NCBI RefSeq assembly: GCF_029266855.1 | Contig: NZ_JAQSWB010000005.1 | Span: 186,001-250,000, forward strand | Direction of reading: 5' to 3' | Origin: Fluviicola sp. | Lineage (GTDB): Bacteria; Bacteroidota; Bacteroidia; Flavobacteriales_D; Crocinitomicaceae | DNA length: 64,000 bases | In this document: positions 44,160-53,391 of the stretch, one piece after another | Numbering within the stretch: position 1 is the first letter of the stretch | How the letters are laid out: every line of letters begins with the position of its first letter | Made by a program: the position numbers and the translations under genes | Notes under the pieces: model-generated | Told to the model about the DNA's origin: nothing | Database searches by the model: none | What the model saw: only the letters and a program-made list of their open reading frames with translations

Positions 44160-44765
44160 TTATTTCATGGTATTTACAACTGTAACTGAAGGCAGGAAAG
44201 CTGTGGTTTGATCTTCCTTATAGGATTGACTTTTAGTTTCCAGCAGTTTTTCTGTCAGTTCCGGGTAAACAATCGTATTACCTGCTTCCAACATTCTTTT
44301 TTCTGTTTGCTGCAATGTATTTTGAACAAGGGTGATGGTATCGTGGATGATCCTGGAAGCAGAAATAAACGGCACTCTCTCAATAATGGTGTCATGGATG
44401 ATCTGCATCGAAGAAGCCCCACCAGTTAATGAGATTTCCAAAGGATGTTCTGTAAAATGCCAGTTCAGGGAATAGCTTTTCCGGTTTCCGACAACAAAAA
44501 GCAGTACGAGACAAGCAGCGCCGATCAATGCCTTATAAAGTGGGATGGTTCTTTTCAAAAAAGGAGTATTCTTTTCCGGAAGATTTAAAGCAAGTGGTTC
44601 TTCGGAATCGTATTCCAAAGCTGCAGTTGCAGAAATCACTTTTCTTTGAAGACCGTATTCCATTTCTGTCAGGTGATTCAAGACAAAGGATTTTTCCTCT
44701 TCACTAAGTTCTCCAAACGATTTGGATTCTATCAAATCGAATAAGCGTTCATGTTGCTCTTCCAT
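44160..44765 (-). CDS. Putative membrane anti-sigma factor
   Basis: 201 residues. A cytoplasmic N-terminus of about 75 residues starts 'MEEQHERLFDLIESKSFGELSEEEKSFVLNHLTEMEY', a typical FecR/anti-sigma-like helical opening. One transmembrane segment (about 78-96, 'ALIGAACLVLLFVVGN') and an extracytoplasmic part follow. No zinc HxxxCxxC motif is present. It starts one base after the sigma gene stop (TGATATG), which is the main reason for the call. The opening resembles other Bacteroidota ECF partners. Confidence 0.75.
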   Translation of the reverse strand: MEEQHERLFDLIESKSFGELSEEEKSFVLNHLTEMEYGLQRKVISATAALEYDSEEPLALNLPEKNTPFLKRTIPLYKALIGAACLVLLFVVGNRKSYSLNWHFTEHPLEISLTGGASSMQIIHDTIIERVPFISASRIIHDTITLVQNTLQQTEKRMLEAGNTIVYPELTEKLLETKSQSYKEDQTTAFLPSVTVVNTMK

Positions 44766-44766
44766 A

Positions 44767-45375
44767 TCAATTCAATTTAAAGATTGTTGTTTCAAAACTT
44801 GGATCAAAGTGTTTCAATTGATCCGTAATTTTTTTTGTTGCGTAAAACAGTCTGGATTTAACTGTACCCAGGGAGCTTTCTGTAATTTCAGCGATCTCAT
44901 TCAAGGGAAAATGTTCCAGGTAACGCAGTACAAATACCGTTTTATGGTGATGTTCCAGCTTATCTATGCTATCCTGTAAAGCTTTTAAGAAAAGCTTTTT
45001 CTCTGCCAGATTTTCGTCCAGTCCTCCGGGATGGTTCATTTCCGCATGAAGTGATACTGTTTTCCCCTGGTGACGGTATGCCGTTTTACACATATTTGAG
45101 GCTATGGCGAAGATCCAGGAATAGAATCTCTTATCCGGATCAAACAAGTGTTTTTTCTCCATCAATTTCAGGAAAATATCCTGAACGAAATCCTGTGCCA
45201 GGTCTACATCTTTGTTCAGCATTTTGATGAAATAGCCCAGCAGTTTTTTACTGTACCGGCGATGTAATTCCACCAGTGCAGCTTCTGCCTGTTTGGCGGA
45301 TACGGGAGTATGATGGCTCATCAACTGAACCATCAACTCTTCGTCGCTTTGTTGTTTATGATGTAAACTGTTCAA
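44767..45375 (-). CDS. ECF-type RNA polymerase sigma factor
   Basis: 202 residues. Region 2: 'RRYSKKLLGYFIKMLNKDVDLAQDFVQDIFLKLMEKKHLFDPDKRFYSWIFAIASNMCKTAYRH'. Region 4: 'HHKTVFVLRYLEHFPLNEIAEITESSLGTVKSRLFYATKKI'. It lies 15 bases downstream of the FGE-like gene and one base upstream of the putative anti-sigma gene, so all three form one operon. Confidence 0.92.
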   Translation of the reverse strand: MNSLHHKQQSDEELMVQLMSHHTPVSAKQAEAALVELHRRYSKKLLGYFIKMLNKDVDLAQDFVQDIFLKLMEKKHLFDPDKRFYSWIFAIASNMCKTAYRHQGKTVSLHAEMNHPGGLDENLAEKKLFLKALQDSIDKLEHHHKTVFVLRYLEHFPLNEIAEITESSLGTVKSRLFYATKKITDQLKHFDPSFETTIFKLN

Positions 45376-45390
45376 GTATACTTAGGCTTT

Positions 45391-47280
45391 TCACTTTTCT
45401 ATTATTTCCATCACAACTCGAAAGCCGGTTTCCGGATTAGGATTTGTGTATTGCTGTGTTTTATCAAAGGTACATTCTTCGAATAAGTTATACCAGGATC
45501 CTCCAAGCGCCACTCCTTTTGTGCCGGTCATTTCAGAAACATTTCCAAAGGTATTGAAGAGCCCCATTTTGTTCGGCTCGTAGCTTTTTACATTCACCTG
45601 ATGAAAACCCCCGTCATCAAAGAGTTTTCCTTTAACCGGCTGGATGTTGGCCAAATAATGATCAGTGGAATTTTTTATGCTGTTATCCGGAAACGGAGTG
45701 ATTGCTTTTGGATTCCCGGAACCGGCTGCTGTTCTCCATTCTGATTCCGTTGGGAGCCTGAAAAGAACTTGTGTGTATGTACGCTTGCGCTGCAGGTTGT
45801 ATTGCTTGGTAAGCCACTCACAATATGCTTTTGCTCCTTCGTAAGAAATGCAAACCACCGGATAATTTCCGTAAGCCGGATGCCAGTGGTATAAGTTACC
45901 CATCGGATCATGAGATTGATCAGCGAATTTCCCTTTTGTCCATTGAATGGAGTCATATAAAGCAATACGATACAGCTCGGTTTGATTGGAACGTTCCAAG
46001 TTGCTTAAGAATTTGTGGTAATCTCCATTGGTAACCTCATATTTATCGATGTAAACCTTGTCCTTTAATTCAACCATATTTTTCTCCAAGGTTTTTAAAT
46101 CCAAAACTGTTGAGAGAAAAGAACTCGATTTTTCTTTACCTGATAATAATTCGAGCACCTCACTTTGCTGACCACTTTGTTCCGCGATTTTCAAAAGAAG
46201 AGGTTCCAGCTCCTGTTTCCTGGCTACTTCTTCACTTTCGGAATAATGCTGATACAATTTGATCATGGAAGGAAGATACATTCCATTGAATTCCTCCGCC
46301 TTCAGGTCAGCGACGTTAAAAGCAAATACTTCTCTCAGATAGTCCAGTAAATAACGTTTTTCATAATTCCTGCGAATGACACTTACATTATCAAAATTGG
46401 ATTCACTGTATTTGTACGCTAACCCGGTAAGGTATAATTTATCGGCATAGTCTTTTTGAAACAGGTTTATTGCGGTTGTTGCAACGTAGACCGCCCTTTT
46501 TCCCTTAAAGAAATGGTCGTAGATACGCTTCATATATGCATCAAGTTCTTCGGCTGTTTGCGGGGTATTTAATTCCAGTGGTTCGTATCCCAATTCTTTG
46601 AACAATTTGTTTCTGTAATCATCCAATTGAATAAGATACATATTAACAACCGTTATATCCTTTCTAAAATTCTTCACACCTTGTACCAGCCATGCGGAAT
46701 AAGTATCATTATCTCCGCAGGTAAAAAGGATTGCATTTTCATCCATCTCGGAAAGCACATTGTACCCCCAGTTCAGCATGCCAACCGGCATATCATTGGC
46801 TTCAAACATTTTTCTACCGTACAATTCAAAGTTCTTCTGATCGCGCTCAAGCGCATAATGGATCAAGAGTTCATCCAGGACTTGAGGATGATACGGATTG
46901 ATTGCTGCAGCTTTTAATAGCTCCTCCTGCTTTCCTCCTGCACCCTCAACTTCAATATAAGTCAGGAAATGACTTTCAAAAGTATTTGGCATGGCCTTTT
47001 GCACTTCTCCGGGAATTTTTGAACAAAGTTCGATGTATCTTTTCTTTTCATCCGAATCATGCGGGGCAAGATTACGCAGCGCACGGAAAGCTGCATAATA
47101 ATTTATCCAGGCTTCCCCGTTTTTTTCGTTTTTGTCAATCTCAGCCTTCCACAGTTTGATTTGATTTTCGTACCAGGAAGTTTCTTTGACTTCAATTGCA
47201 ATACTGTAAACCTTTTCCGGTTTTTGTGTGAATGCGTTTAAGCAATTCAAAAAAACAAATCCGATTAGTAAATATTTCAT
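45391..47280 (-). CDS. Exported FGE/sulfatase-modifying-like protein with DUF2723-like N-terminal part
   Basis: 629 residues, signal peptide MKYLLIGFVFLNCLNAFTQ. The first half contains 'NAILFTCGDNDTYSAWLVQGVKNFRKDITVVNMYLIQ', closely like the 'GDNDTYPLWYxQEVxGVRxDVxVVNLSLL' stretch of DUF2723 membrane proteins. The last 230 residues form a formylglycine-generating-enzyme (SUMF1) fold: 'IDKYEVTNGDYHKFL', 'YPVVCISYEGAKAYCEWL', 'RLPTESEWRTAA', 'GLFNTFGNVSEMTGTKGVALGGSW', 'ETGFRVVM'. In this group the fold often only binds and does not oxidise cysteine; no copper-site Cys pair is apparent. First gene of the ECF operon. Confidence 0.87.
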   Translation of the reverse strand: MKYLLIGFVFLNCLNAFTQKPEKVYSIAIEVKETSWYENQIKLWKAEIDKNEKNGEAWINYYAAFRALRNLAPHDSDEKKRYIELCSKIPGEVQKAMPNTFESHFLTYIEVEGAGGKQEELLKAAAINPYHPQVLDELLIHYALERDQKNFELYGRKMFEANDMPVGMLNWGYNVLSEMDENAILFTCGDNDTYSAWLVQGVKNFRKDITVVNMYLIQLDDYRNKLFKELGYEPLELNTPQTAEELDAYMKRIYDHFFKGKRAVYVATTAINLFQKDYADKLYLTGLAYKYSESNFDNVSVIRRNYEKRYLLDYLREVFAFNVADLKAEEFNGMYLPSMIKLYQHYSESEEVARKQELEPLLLKIAEQSGQQSEVLELLSGKEKSSSFLSTVLDLKTLEKNMVELKDKVYIDKYEVTNGDYHKFLSNLERSNQTELYRIALYDSIQWTKGKFADQSHDPMGNLYHWHPAYGNYPVVCISYEGAKAYCEWLTKQYNLQRKRTYTQVLFRLPTESEWRTAAGSGNPKAITPFPDNSIKNSTDHYLANIQPVKGKLFDDGGFHQVNVKSYEPNKMGLFNTFGNVSEMTGTKGVALGGSWYNLFEECTFDKTQQYTNPNPETGFRVVMEIIEK

Positions 47281-47309
47281 GTTCTTAATTTAGAGAAAAA
47301 TCTGCGCCT

Positions 47310-47340
47310 ATGCTAAAGCTACGGCGTAAGCATAGCGCGC
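47310..47340. repeat. Imperfect inverted repeat upstream of the FGE-like gene
   Basis: CTATGCT and AGCATAG flank about 14 bases (around 47310-47337) in the spacer between the FGE-like start and the convergent-side terminator. No further function can be read. Confidence 0.4.
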
Positions 47341-47434
47341 TTGACTTCCGAGTTTCTAACAGGATTACTCAGCCGCCCGATAAAGGTTCATTTGAAAGGC
47401 ACATTTTTTAAAAGGAAACGGATATAAAAACAAA

Positions 47435-47458
47435 AAACCCTCTGTTTCCAAAGGGTTT
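47435..47458 (-). terminator. Terminator of the 47.5-kb T9SS gene
   Basis: Arms AAACCCT and AGGGTTT with a 10-base loop; on the minus strand a T-run follows (TTTTTTG). It lies 24 bases after the stop of the T9SS gene. Confidence 0.75.
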
Positions 47459-47481
47459 CGCAGTTAAAAAATGTTTTAATC

Positions 47482-49020
47482 TCATTCCTTCACAAACGAT
47501 TTTCGATCGTATTTTCTGCCGGAGGTAATTTCAAGAATATAGAATCCATTCTTCAACAAATCAATTTGAATAAACGGATTTTCCAGCGTTCCTGCAAGAA
47601 GCTCTTTTCCTTCGAGGTTCACAATGCGGTAAGTGCCGAAAGTCAAGCCGTCCACCCGGATTTGGTCTTTCGCCGGATTCGGATAGATGGAAATGGAAAG
47701 CTGTTGTTCTTCCTGCAGACCCAGATGCTGCGTTTCACAATAAAAATTCTGGTTGTTATAAAAATCCTGGATGTGGTTTGCCACAAGGAACAAACTGTCA
47801 ACACTGGCAGTCAAATTCAGTTCAAATTTTCTGGCAAAAATGGCTGCGTTGTTGTAACAAAGGACTTCTCCGGGCCCAAAATTGACAGGATCATGTCCAC
47901 TTACGGAACGACGGTCACCGGAAGGATTTCCAAGCATATACTCGTGCCATCCTGTCAAAGAATCCAGATCGTTGTAAATATAAGTGGTGGGTTGATTGTT
48001 TGCATCAAGTAATTGACTGCCATCAGGTAAAAGTCCGCTCAACACATTGTAATATTCCGAAGCAGTATTTAAACCGGAAGGATCTGATATCAGAATATGG
48101 GAATACAGACTTCCGTCCAGGTTAAGAATTCCTGCTGCAGGAGGCATCTCACCATATCCCGGGTTCCCCGAAAAGAATTCATCATTTAAGTCACCGTTGT
48201 AAATATAAGCCAGGTTTCTTCCGGGTTCTGTTCCAATGTAATCGTCATGCGGATTACCTAAATCAAAATCAATAAAATGACCGGCATGAAAATCAGTTAA
48301 GGACTGAGTTCCCCGGTTAAAAACAGTGGTTTGGAAAAATACAGTATTCGTCAGAGCGCCATCAGTAGAATCGTCGTATTGATAGAACATCATATGAACT
48401 TCTAATTGGGCCCTGTCCAGTCCTGAGGAGTGAACACCATTCCCGTCATTGATAATGGTATAAACAGCTTTGTCCCCGCGAATGATTGGATACTCCCCAT
48501 ATTCCGGTTCATAAACCTGATCTCCGTCCGAATCATGAAAAGGGGCAAGAAGCAAACTTTCGCCATTACCGGTATCACCGTTTCCCGGCCAGAAATTAAT
48601 AATCCCGGGAACCACATAACCCTGATCTGCCCAATGAGCAATATGGTGATCAATTTGAGCTTTCGTGATGTCCCACAAGGAGAATTGATACTTGTTGATG
48701 TATGACTGTGAGCTGTAGTTGGCCTGATTCGGTAAATAAGGGCCTGGAGTGAAATCAGAATTCATGATTTTAGCGACGGCACCTTTTATACCTCCATTGA
48801 TGTCTCTACCTACGGCCATGAACGCCGTGGAATAAATAGAACTAACCAAACTGTCCTTTGGTACAAAGTATCCACCTGTTGTGCTAGGGTTGCTGAAAAA
48901 CATTCCGTTGTTGGAAACAGAGAATCTGGCATTTGAATTGGAAGTGGTCAGCGTTAAAGCGCCCTGCCCAAATGCTCCGCTCATTCCCAAGATTAAAATA
49001 GAAGTAATGATTGTTTTCAT
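47482..49020 (-). CDS. Secreted T9SS-sorted protein of unknown function
   Basis: 512 residues from the ATG at 49020, giving signal peptide MKTIITSILILGMSGAFGQ; the longer frame covers a 10-bp inverted repeat and a spacer. The mature part has no recognised enzymatic domain. It contains 'DSDGDQVYEPEYGEYPIIRGDKAVYTIINDG' and 'NTVFFQTTVFNRGTQSLTDFHAGHFIDFDLGNPHDDYIG', a pattern I have seen in large Bacteroidota surface proteins. It ends in a type A sorting domain ('LSISIYPNPAKDQIRVDGLTFGTYRIVNLEGKE...SFVKE'). Confidence 0.85.
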   Translation of the reverse strand: MKTIITSILILGMSGAFGQGALTLTTSNSNARFSVSNNGMFFSNPSTTGGYFVPKDSLVSSIYSTAFMAVGRDINGGIKGAVAKIMNSDFTPGPYLPNQANYSSQSYINKYQFSLWDITKAQIDHHIAHWADQGYVVPGIINFWPGNGDTGNGESLLLAPFHDSDGDQVYEPEYGEYPIIRGDKAVYTIINDGNGVHSSGLDRAQLEVHMMFYQYDDSTDGALTNTVFFQTTVFNRGTQSLTDFHAGHFIDFDLGNPHDDYIGTEPGRNLAYIYNGDLNDEFFSGNPGYGEMPPAAGILNLDGSLYSHILISDPSGLNTASEYYNVLSGLLPDGSQLLDANNQPTTYIYNDLDSLTGWHEYMLGNPSGDRRSVSGHDPVNFGPGEVLCYNNAAIFARKFELNLTASVDSLFLVANHIQDFYNNQNFYCETQHLGLQEEQQLSISIYPNPAKDQIRVDGLTFGTYRIVNLEGKELLAGTLENPFIQIDLLKNGFYILEITSGRKYDRKSFVKE

Positions 49021-49023
49021 AAA

Positions 49024-49052
49024 TTGAGTATTAAGTGAATAATAATACTCAA
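49024..49052. promoter_or_regulatory. Inverted repeat TTGAGTATTA / TAATACTCAA next to the start codon
   Basis: Perfect 10-bp arms (49024-49033 and 49043-49052) with a 9-base spacer, beginning four bases upstream of the ATG at 49020. It is a possible operator or leader hairpin of the T9SS gene. Confidence 0.55.
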
Positions 49053-49198
49053 CGATGGATTGGGTAGGTGGAGTTGGACAAATGATCAATCTATTGATGC
49101 AATGGCATAAGCTGATGATTTGTCGGGATAAGTGGTTGATTTTAAGATTTGTGATAAGACCAAGGTTCAATTCTACAGAGCCAAAGCCAGAAAAAGAG

Positions 49199-49228
49199 AA
49201 AGCCACTCGTCAGTTCACGAATGGCTTT
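49199..49228 (-). terminator. Terminator of the DUF4382 gene
   Basis: Near-perfect stem AAAGCCACTCGT / ACGAATGGCTTT (one mismatch) with loop CAGTTC; on the minus strand TTTCTCTTTTTC follows. It is 43 bases after the DUF4382 stop. Confidence 0.7.
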
Positions 49229-49270
49229 TGTGGACATACTACTACTACTTATTTACACCACACCTAAGAT

Positions 49271-49795
49271 CTATATCGGGTTAATCGATAAAACCTTGAT
49301 AACAGGTTTTAAGGAATAAGCTCCTGTACCTTGAGTTACAATACTTTGTTCTGCATCAAAATCCAGTAACAATTCGTATGTTGTATTCGGAGCGAAATCC
49401 GTATTCAAATTGATCTTTAACCCGGATTGCTGTGCAGATGGAGTTGCCAACGGATAGTACAAACTGTCTACCATTACATTGTTCTCATCTCCAAGGATCA
49501 AACGGAACTGGTTAAGATGTCCGGATGGTAAAACACCGACATTCACCAAGGTTGCTGAAACATCGTTTTGCAAAGTCAACAAATCGTAGATTCCGGCATT
49601 TGTCGGAAGATTAATCCATCCCTGCCCATCGTGGTTTACCTGCACCTGCAATACTTCTACATTAACCTGCTGGAAATCTCCAGGAGCATCAACCATTTTT
49701 ACAGTCATTTTGCTACTTCCTTTTTCTTTGTTACATCCGGTGGATACCAGGAACAATCCTACTGAAGCAACTGCTGCGATAAATAAAGTCTTCAT
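49271..49795 (-). CDS. DUF4382 domain lipoprotein
   Basis: 174 residues. Lipobox-like end of the signal peptide (MKTLFIAAVASVGLFLVSTGC, Cys at 21). The domain reads 'MTVKMVDAPGDFQQVNVEVLQVQVNHDGQGWINLPTNAGIYDLLTLQNDVSATLVNVGVLPSGHLNQFRLIL', the DUF4382 pattern (DAPxdfxxVxVxixxVxVh). Members are small envelope lipoproteins of unknown function. It stands alone, divergent from mfd. Confidence 0.9.
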   Translation of the reverse strand: MKTLFIAAVASVGLFLVSTGCNKEKGSSKMTVKMVDAPGDFQQVNVEVLQVQVNHDGQGWINLPTNAGIYDLLTLQNDVSATLVNVGVLPSGHLNQFRLILGDENNVMVDSLYYPLATPSAQQSGLKINLNTDFAPNTTYELLLDFDAEQSIVTQGTGAYSLKPVIKVLSINPI

Positions 49796-49955
49796 AATTC
49801 TAGTTTCCCCTTTCTTAATAAAATGTATGCCAAAACGAAAAACTGCTGATTTAGTTGGTCTTAGCTAATTTCAACAGGAGGATTTTTTTCAAAATGAAAA
49901 TCCTTTTTTCAAAAAGTGACTAAAAGCAAATAGAGAAAATCCAAAAACAATCCAT

Positions 49956-49963
49956 TACCTTTG
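49956..49963 (+). promoter_or_regulatory. mfd promoter -7 box (TACCTTTG)
   Basis: Exact TAnnTTTG match 56 bases before the mfd ATG. The transcript would start near 49970, just before the hairpin at 49976. Confidence 0.65.
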
Positions 49964-49975
49964 CAACTCTTTGAA

Positions 49976-49999
49976 GGGGGTACAGTGCGCTGTGTCCCC
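49976..49999 (+). promoter_or_regulatory. 5'-leader hairpin of mfd
   Basis: GGGGGTACAG and CTGTGTCCCC pair over 10 bp (two wobbles) around a TGCG tetraloop. It lies at the very 5' end of the predicted mfd message. Confidence 0.55.
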
Positions 50000-50019
50000 T
50001 AAACTGTTTATTCGGAATT

Positions 50020-53000
50020 ATGGACCAGACACATTTTTTACAACTTTTCAAAAAGCTCAAAGGACTCGATCAAACAGCTGATTTATTGCAACAGGCGGAA
50101 ATTCGAATTCACTGGAAAGGGCTGATCGGTTCTTCCAAATCGATTGCAGTTGCTTCCGTATGTGAGCAGGTTCCCGGGAATCACCTGTTCGTTTTGGAAG
50201 ACAAAGAAGCTGCGGCCTATTTTCTCAACGACCTGGAACAATTGTACCCGGAGAACAAACATATTTTATTTTACCCGGCTTCCTATCGCACGCCTTATCA
50301 ATTAGAAGAAACCGATAATGCGAATGTAGTTGCACGGGCCGAAGTGCTTGAAAAGATCAATACCGGGAAGAACACCTGGGTGGTTACCTATCCGCAGGCA
50401 TTGTTCGAGCGGGTACCAACACAAAAAAGACTTTCGGAAAACACCATGCGGGTGGAGCGTGGCAAAACCTATTCCATTGATTTCTTTAATGAACTCTTAT
50501 TGGAATACGGATTTGAGCGTGTTGATTTTGTTTACGAACCCGGACAGTTCTCCATTCGGGGAGGGATTGTCGATATTTTTTCCTTTTCCAATGATCAGCC
50601 TTTCCGGGTGGAATTCTTTGGCGATGAGGTAGATTCTATCCGGACCTTTGATCCCGTTTCGCAGCTATCTATTAAGACACACACACATTTTTCAGTGGTT
50701 CCGAATGTGCAGCGCCAATTGGTTCTGAATGGAAACGGAACCTTTTTGGAATTCATCGGAAAGCAGACAACTATCTGGCTTGCGTCGAATGACCTGGTAA
50801 AAGCTGCTTTGGATAAGGATTATGAAAAGGCGGTAAAGGTTTACGAAACGCTTCCCAAAAATACGATCAAGCACAGTTTGCCAAGTGAATTGTATATGCA
50901 CCCTTCCGACTGGAAAGAACAGCTCCCGGTGCATTCGATCGTGGAAATAGGTCCCGAATATGCTTTCAAAGCTTCGGAAACAATTACGTTTGAAACCCTG
51001 CATCAGCCAACGTTCAACAAGGACTTCGATTTATTGAAAGACGATTTGATTGCCCGTAAAAAAGCGGGTGCCCAAAACCTGATCTTTTCCAACCAGCCGA
51101 AGCAAATAGAGCGCTTATACCAAATTTTTGAGGACATCGGGGCGGAAGTAGAATTTGAACCCATGAATATTGCGCTTCACGAAGGTTTTATTATTCCGGC
51201 ACTGAAACTGGTTTGCTATACGGATCACCAGATCTTTGAACGCTACCACCGGTTCAAATTAAAGGAAGGATTCCGCCAGGCGAAACAAGCCCTGACCTTA
51301 AAAGAAATATACAATCTTCAAAAAGGAGATTATGTTACACATATCGATCACGGAGTAGGACAGTTCTCCGGGCTGCAGACAATCGATGTGAATGGGAAAC
51401 CGCAGGAAGCGATTCGTTTGGTTTACCGCGACGGCGATGTCTTATATGTAAGTATTCACTCCCTGCACCGGATCTCCAAATTCACAGGGAAAGACGGAGC
51501 AGCTCCGAAGATGAATAAATTGGGAACCCAGGCTTGGGCAACGCTGAAACAGAAGACCAAAAAACGCATCAAAGAACTGGCTTTCGATCTGATTCAATTA
51601 TATGCAAAACGCAAATCTCAACCCGGTTTTGCGTTTTCTCCGGACACTTATTTACAAAACGAGCTCGAGGCATCGTTTATGTACGAAGACACTCCCGACC
51701 AGTTGAAGGCCACACAAGCAGTGAAAGAAGACATGGAAAAAGATACGCCTATGGACCGATTGGTTTGTGGCGATGTGGGTTTTGGAAAAACGGAAATTGC
51801 CATGCGTGCGGCATTTAAAGCAGTTGCCGACAGCAAACAAGTTGCGGTTTTGGTTCCGACAACTATTTTAAGTCATCAGCATGCACGGAGTTTCAAGGAA
51901 CGTTTCAAGAATTTTCCCGCAAATGTAGATTACATTAACCGTTTCAAATCTGCCAAAGATATCACGGCGACATTGAAAAAAGTGGAAAGCGGTGAGATTG
52001 ATATTTTGGTAGGAACGCACAAAATTGTCAGTGACAAAGTTAAGTTCAAAGATTTGGGTCTGATCATTATCGACGAAGAACAAAAATTCGGGGTGGCAGT
52101 GAAAGATAAACTGAAGACCTTAAAAACAACAGTTGATACCTTGACATTAACCGCAACTCCAATCCCGAGAACCTTGCAGTTTTCATTGATGGGTGCACGA
52201 GATCTGAGCATTATCAATACGCCACCACCAAACCGTCAGCCGGTTTTAACGGAAGTAATCACATTCAATGAAGAAAATATCCGCGATGCGATTTCCTATG
52301 AGGTGAGCCGGGGAGGACAAGTTTATTTCGTGAATAACAGACTGGCAAATATCAAAGAAATAGCCGGGATGATCTCACGCCTGTGTCCGGGAGTTCGGGT
52401 GGCAATTGGTCACGGACAAATGGACGGAAAGCAGTTGGAAAAAGTGATGATGGATTTCATCCAGGGCGAATATGACGTTTTGATTGCAACAACCATTATT
52501 GAATCCGGGATAGATATCTCAAATGCGAATACCATTATCATCAACGACGCACATATGTTCGGATTAAGTGATCTGCACCAGTTGCGCGGGCGGGTTGGAC
52601 GTTCCAATAAAAAGGGATTCTGCTACCTCATTTCACAACCCATCAGTTTACTCACCTCCGAAGCACGCAAGCGTTTGGAAGCTCTTGTACAGTTCTCCGA
52701 CCTGGGTTCGGGATTCAACATTGCCATGAAGGATCTGGATATCCGCGGAGCAGGAAACCTGTTGGGAGGAGAACAAAGCGGCTTTATTTCCGAGATTGGG
52801 TTTGAGATGTACCAGAAGATCCTGAACGAAGCCATGGACGAATTGAAAGAAGAAGAATTCAAAGACCTTTACGACGACCGGAATACGGAAACCATGGGAG
52901 CACATTTCGTAAAAGACTGTGTCCTGGAAACCGATTTCGAGTTGCGGATTACGGAAGATTATATCAACAACGTAAGCGAGCGTTTGAGTATTTACCAGGA

Positions 53001-53361
53001 CCTGGATAATCTGAACAGCAAAGAAGAGATCGAAGAATACAAAAAGCAACTGATCGACCGCTTTGGTCCACTGCCGCGAGTAGTAAAAGAATTACTGCGT
53101 TCCTTTGAACTGCGCTGGCTGGCACAGGAAATTGGTTTCGAAAAACTGGTTATTAAACAAGGATCAATGATCGGTTATTTCGTAGCAAATTCCCAATCCA
53201 AGTACTACGATTCCCCGATGTTCACGCAGGTATTGAAATACGTTCAGAGCAACCCGAAAGACTGCAAAATGAGCGAGAAGAACGATCGTTTGCGGATGAT
53301 CTACAACCATGTGATGAATATGGACCAGGCATTTGAAAGGTTGGGGGAGATAGTGGGGTAA
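50020..53361 (+). CDS. mfd: Transcription-repair coupling factor
   Basis: 1113 residues. Mfd displaces stalled RNA polymerase and recruits UvrAB. The order of parts is as usual. First comes an N-terminal UvrB-like module ('EQLYPENKHILFYPASYRTPYQ', 'GQFSIRGGIVDIFSF'), then the RNA polymerase-interacting CarD-like domain near 430 ('GDYVTHIDHGVGQFSGL'). The translocase has Walker A GDVGFGKTE (584-592), the DEEQ box with D685 and motif III 'LTATPIPRTLQ'. The TRG motif and the C-terminal domain end it. Uptake by its own promoter at 49956 with a leader hairpin. Confidence 0.98.
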   Translation: MDQTHFLQLFKKLKGLDQTADLLQQAEIRIHWKGLIGSSKSIAVASVCEQVPGNHLFVLEDKEAAAYFLNDLEQLYPENKHILFYPASYRTPYQLEETDNANVVARAEVLEKINTGKNTWVVTYPQALFERVPTQKRLSENTMRVERGKTYSIDFFNELLLEYGFERVDFVYEPGQFSIRGGIVDIFSFSNDQPFRVEFFGDEVDSIRTFDPVSQLSIKTHTHFSVVPNVQRQLVLNGNGTFLEFIGKQTTIWLASNDLVKAALDKDYEKAVKVYETLPKNTIKHSLPSELYMHPSDWKEQLPVHSIVEIGPEYAFKASETITFETLHQPTFNKDFDLLKDDLIARKKAGAQNLIFSNQPKQIERLYQIFEDIGAEVEFEPMNIALHEGFIIPALKLVCYTDHQIFERYHRFKLKEGFRQAKQALTLKEIYNLQKGDYVTHIDHGVGQFSGLQTIDVNGKPQEAIRLVYRDGDVLYVSIHSLHRISKFTGKDGAAPKMNKLGTQAWATLKQKTKKRIKELAFDLIQLYAKRKSQPGFAFSPDTYLQNELEASFMYEDTPDQLKATQAVKEDMEKDTPMDRLVCGDVGFGKTEIAMRAAFKAVADSKQVAVLVPTTILSHQHARSFKERFKNFPANVDYINRFKSAKDITATLKKVESGEIDILVGTHKIVSDKVKFKDLGLIIIDEEQKFGVAVKDKLKTLKTTVDTLTLTATPIPRTLQFSLMGARDLSIINTPPPNRQPVLTEVITFNEENIRDAISYEVSRGGQVYFVNNRLANIKEIAGMISRLCPGVRVAIGHGQMDGKQLEKVMMDFIQGEYDVLIATTIIESGIDISNANTIIINDAHMFGLSDLHQLRGRVGRSNKKGFCYLISQPISLLTSEARKRLEALVQFSDLGSGFNIAMKDLDIRGAGNLLGGEQSGFISEIGFEMYQKILNEAMDELKEEEFKDLYDDRNTETMGAHFVKDCVLETDFELRITEDYINNVSERLSIYQDLDNLNSKEEIEEYKKQLIDRFGPLPRVVKELLRSFELRWLAQEIGFEKLVIKQGSMIGYFVANSQSKYYDSPMFTQVLKYVQSNPKDCKMSEKNDRLRMIYNHVMNMDQAFERLGEIVG

Positions 53362-53391
53362 TACGAATTCCTAATTACGAACGAAGAGACA

